Below are positions 31,351-32,056 of a stretch of DNA of 32,056 bases, in pieces. Numbering within the stretch: the first letter of the stretch is position 1; every line of letters starts with the position of its first letter. Origin of the DNA: Myxococcus llanfairpwllgwyngyllgogerychwyrndrobwllllantysiliogogogochensis. GTDB taxonomy: Bacteria; Myxococcota; Myxococcia; Myxococcales; Myxococcaceae. The position numbers were made by a program, and so were the translations under genes. Below the pieces are notes generated by a model. The model did no database searches. It was not told where the DNA came from and worked only from the letters and a program-made list of their open reading frames with translations. The DNA is taken from positions 1 through 32,056 of the forward strand of contig NZ_VIFM01000120.1 in the NCBI RefSeq assembly GCF_006636215.1, written 5' to 3'.

Positions 31351-31376
31351 GGAATCATCGGTCGACCGATGATTCC
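31351..31376. promoter_or_regulatory. Perfect 26-base palindrome upstream of the ECF sigma gene
   Basis: Two 13-base arms, GGAATCATCGGTC and GACCGATGATTCC, meet with no spacer. It lies between the orphan FG-GAP 3' end and the sigma gene. The zero spacer and AT-rich outer arms suggest a protein operator. In RNA it could also form a long stem, with outer GGGGCC/GGCCCC pairing after a small bulge, and so act as terminator for what lies upstream. Confidence 0.6.
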
Positions 31377-31439
31377 TCCCCGGCCCCAGTGAAAACGCGG
31401 GCTTGGCGCGGCTTCGATGCAGGCCCGCGCGAGGGCGGC

Positions 31440-31658
31440 TCAGAGCTTGAAGAGGTAGACGGCGCCGCTGTCCTCGCTGCTGTTGTCCGCCTGGTTGCCG
31501 TTGATGCCCTTCGCCTTGCTGTCCTCGTAGGGGACACCCACACCCAGCAGGTGGCCATCCGCCGAGAGCGCCAGGCGCAGGCCAAAGTTGTCGTTGCCCC
31601 CCGTGTTGGAGGCGTTGACGTAGGCCTGCTGCTCCCACGTGGTGCCACTTCGGGTTCG
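31440..31658 (-). pseudogene. 3' remnant of an FG-GAP repeat protein gene
   Basis: About 70 codons read TRSGTTWEQQAYVNASNTGG, NDNFGLRLALSADGHLLGVG, EDSKAKGINGNQADNS and SGAVYLFKL, then stop. This is one complete FG-GAP (integrin-alpha-like) repeat and the natural end of such proteins in myxobacteria, which normally have many repeats and a signal peptide. Everything N-terminal is missing. The frame stays open upstream to about 31784, but that extension is the DUF3592 fragment read out of frame, not real protein. Confidence 0.7.
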
Positions 31659-31674
31659 GTGTCTCGTGCGTCGT

Positions 31675-31763
31675 GAGTCAGGCGGAGCGCAGCGCTTCCG
31701 GCGCGGTCTCATCCACCTTGAGGTGTATTCGCAGCCAGTGCGCCAGCGCGTCTGCCTGCTCCT
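31675..31763 (-). pseudogene. 3' remnant of a DUF3592 gene, paralogous to 18902-18990
   Basis: In frame, the fragment codes for EEQADALAHWLRIHLKVDET, then APEALRSA and a stop at 31678. The intact gene at 18905-19942 ends EEADALAHWLRTHLQVGEGT, PEELRSA. By eye, 76 of 89 bases match without a gap, including three bases past the stop. No other part of a DUF3592 gene is present here. Confidence 0.8.
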
Positions 31764-31798
31764 CGCGCCGGTGGCCCCGAGCACCTGCGTCGGGGTCG

Positions 31799-32056
31799 TC
31801 AGAACCGGCCCGACAGGCCCAGCATGCTTCCCTTCGCGTCGAGAGCCAGCACCGGCAGGATGCTCACCTCGGCGGCGGGGGCCGAAGGCGCCATGTTCGA
31901 GGCGTGGGACACCTCGTAGCCGATGAGTGAGCCGGCCATGGCGAATGCCGGGAAGAGAAGCGGCGCGATATCCTCGTGCTTCTTCGGAACCAGCGTCGAG
32001 GCCAGCAGCCCAAGGCCGCCCCCGGTTCCAGCCCCCAGCAATACGCCCCCGAAGGT
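31799..32056 (-). CDS. C-terminal part of a Gly-rich membrane protein (5' end beyond window)
   Basis: The frame is open from the right edge to the TGA at 31799, giving 85 residues. It holds a Gly-rich hydrophobic segment (FGGVLLGAGTGGGLGLLAST), a second hydrophobic stretch (LLFPAFAMAGSLIGYEVSHA) and a strand-like end (VSILPVLALDAKGSMLGLSG, then Arg-Phe). The terminal Phe and the alternating pattern recall outer-membrane-associated proteins; Gly-zipper proteins of this plan are frequent in myxobacteria. The start and function cannot be given from this window. It is the nearest full-looking gene upstream of the two orphan 3' ends. Confidence 0.75.
   Translation of the reverse strand, partial: TFGGVLLGAGTGGGLGLLASTLVPKKHEDIAPLLFPAFAMAGSLIGYEVSHASNMAPSAPAAEVSILPVLALDAKGSMLGLSGRF

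Noticed and set aside
31440..31784. A single 114-residue protein covering both 3' remnants
   Set aside because: Only the last 70 residues read as an FG-GAP repeat. The first part is the DUF3592 fragment in the wrong frame, so the open frame is accidental.
1..32056. tRNA, rRNA, integrase, transposase or attachment-site duplications
   Set aside because: Looked for and not seen. The only long direct repeat between distant places is the 89-base DUF3592 end (18902-18990 and 31675-31763), which is a coding fragment and not an att or IS end.

Overview
The window is GC-rich DNA with strong G/C bias at third codon positions and is almost certainly from a fruiting myxobacterium (Myxococcus/Corallococcus-like). 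The best evidence is two very large predicted surface lipoproteins, each ending in a MYXO-CTERM type tail (an invariant Cys, a hydrophobic helix, then an Arg cluster). Supporting evidence is an NRPS gene at the left edge, many lipoproteins, a DUF1565-like beta-helix protein, and ELWxxDGT and HYR repeats. No tRNA, rRNA, IS element, CRISPR array or phage structural gene was found.

Layout. (1) 1-1449: the 5' end of an NRPS condensation domain on the minus strand, then about 800 bases without a convincing gene but with a 17-base palindrome close to the NRPS start. (2) 1450-4623: a LysR regulator divergent from a cupin/carboxymuconolactone-decarboxylase lipoprotein and a lipoprotein alpha/beta hydrolase. 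(3) 4651-10078, minus strand: a small orphan protein, then a coupled pair made of a secreted double beta-helix protein and a secreted 735-residue coiled-coil protein, joined by an ATGA overlap. Neither has a recognised function. (4) 10214-12734: a LysR divergent from a RidA-like protein, then a signal-peptidase-I homologue in which both catalytic residues are replaced. (5) 12921-17726: a giant ELWxxDGT/HYR lipoprotein, divergent from an N-acetylmuramoyl-L-alanine amidase domain protein (18026-18823). (6) 18905-22676: a DUF3592 membrane protein, a LysR divergent from a glutathione-S-transferase-fold protein with a clear inverted repeat between them, and a two-DTG aspartic-protease-like lipoprotein. 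(7) 22936-29158: a second giant repeat lipoprotein, a Coa1-like small protein and a beta-helix-like protein of unknown role. (8) 29155-32056: orphan gene 3' ends, an ECF sigma factor translationally coupled to a lipoprotein hydrolase and preceded by a perfect 26-base palindrome, and the 3' end of a Gly-rich membrane protein at the right edge.

Themes. Three LysR genes each sit divergent to a small detoxification-like enzyme (cupin-CMD, RidA, GST). Three enzyme-family members have lost residues normally needed for activity: signal peptidase (Ser and Lys), RidA (Arg), and GST (the Glu-Ser of the glutathione site). Several places hold only the last part of a gene. The best candidates for undescribed biology are the beta-helix/coiled-coil operon, the pseudo-signal peptidase, and the two surface proteins carrying both an N-terminal lipobox and a C-terminal MYXO-CTERM. 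Everything is read by eye from the sequence. Family names rest on motif recognition, not on searches.
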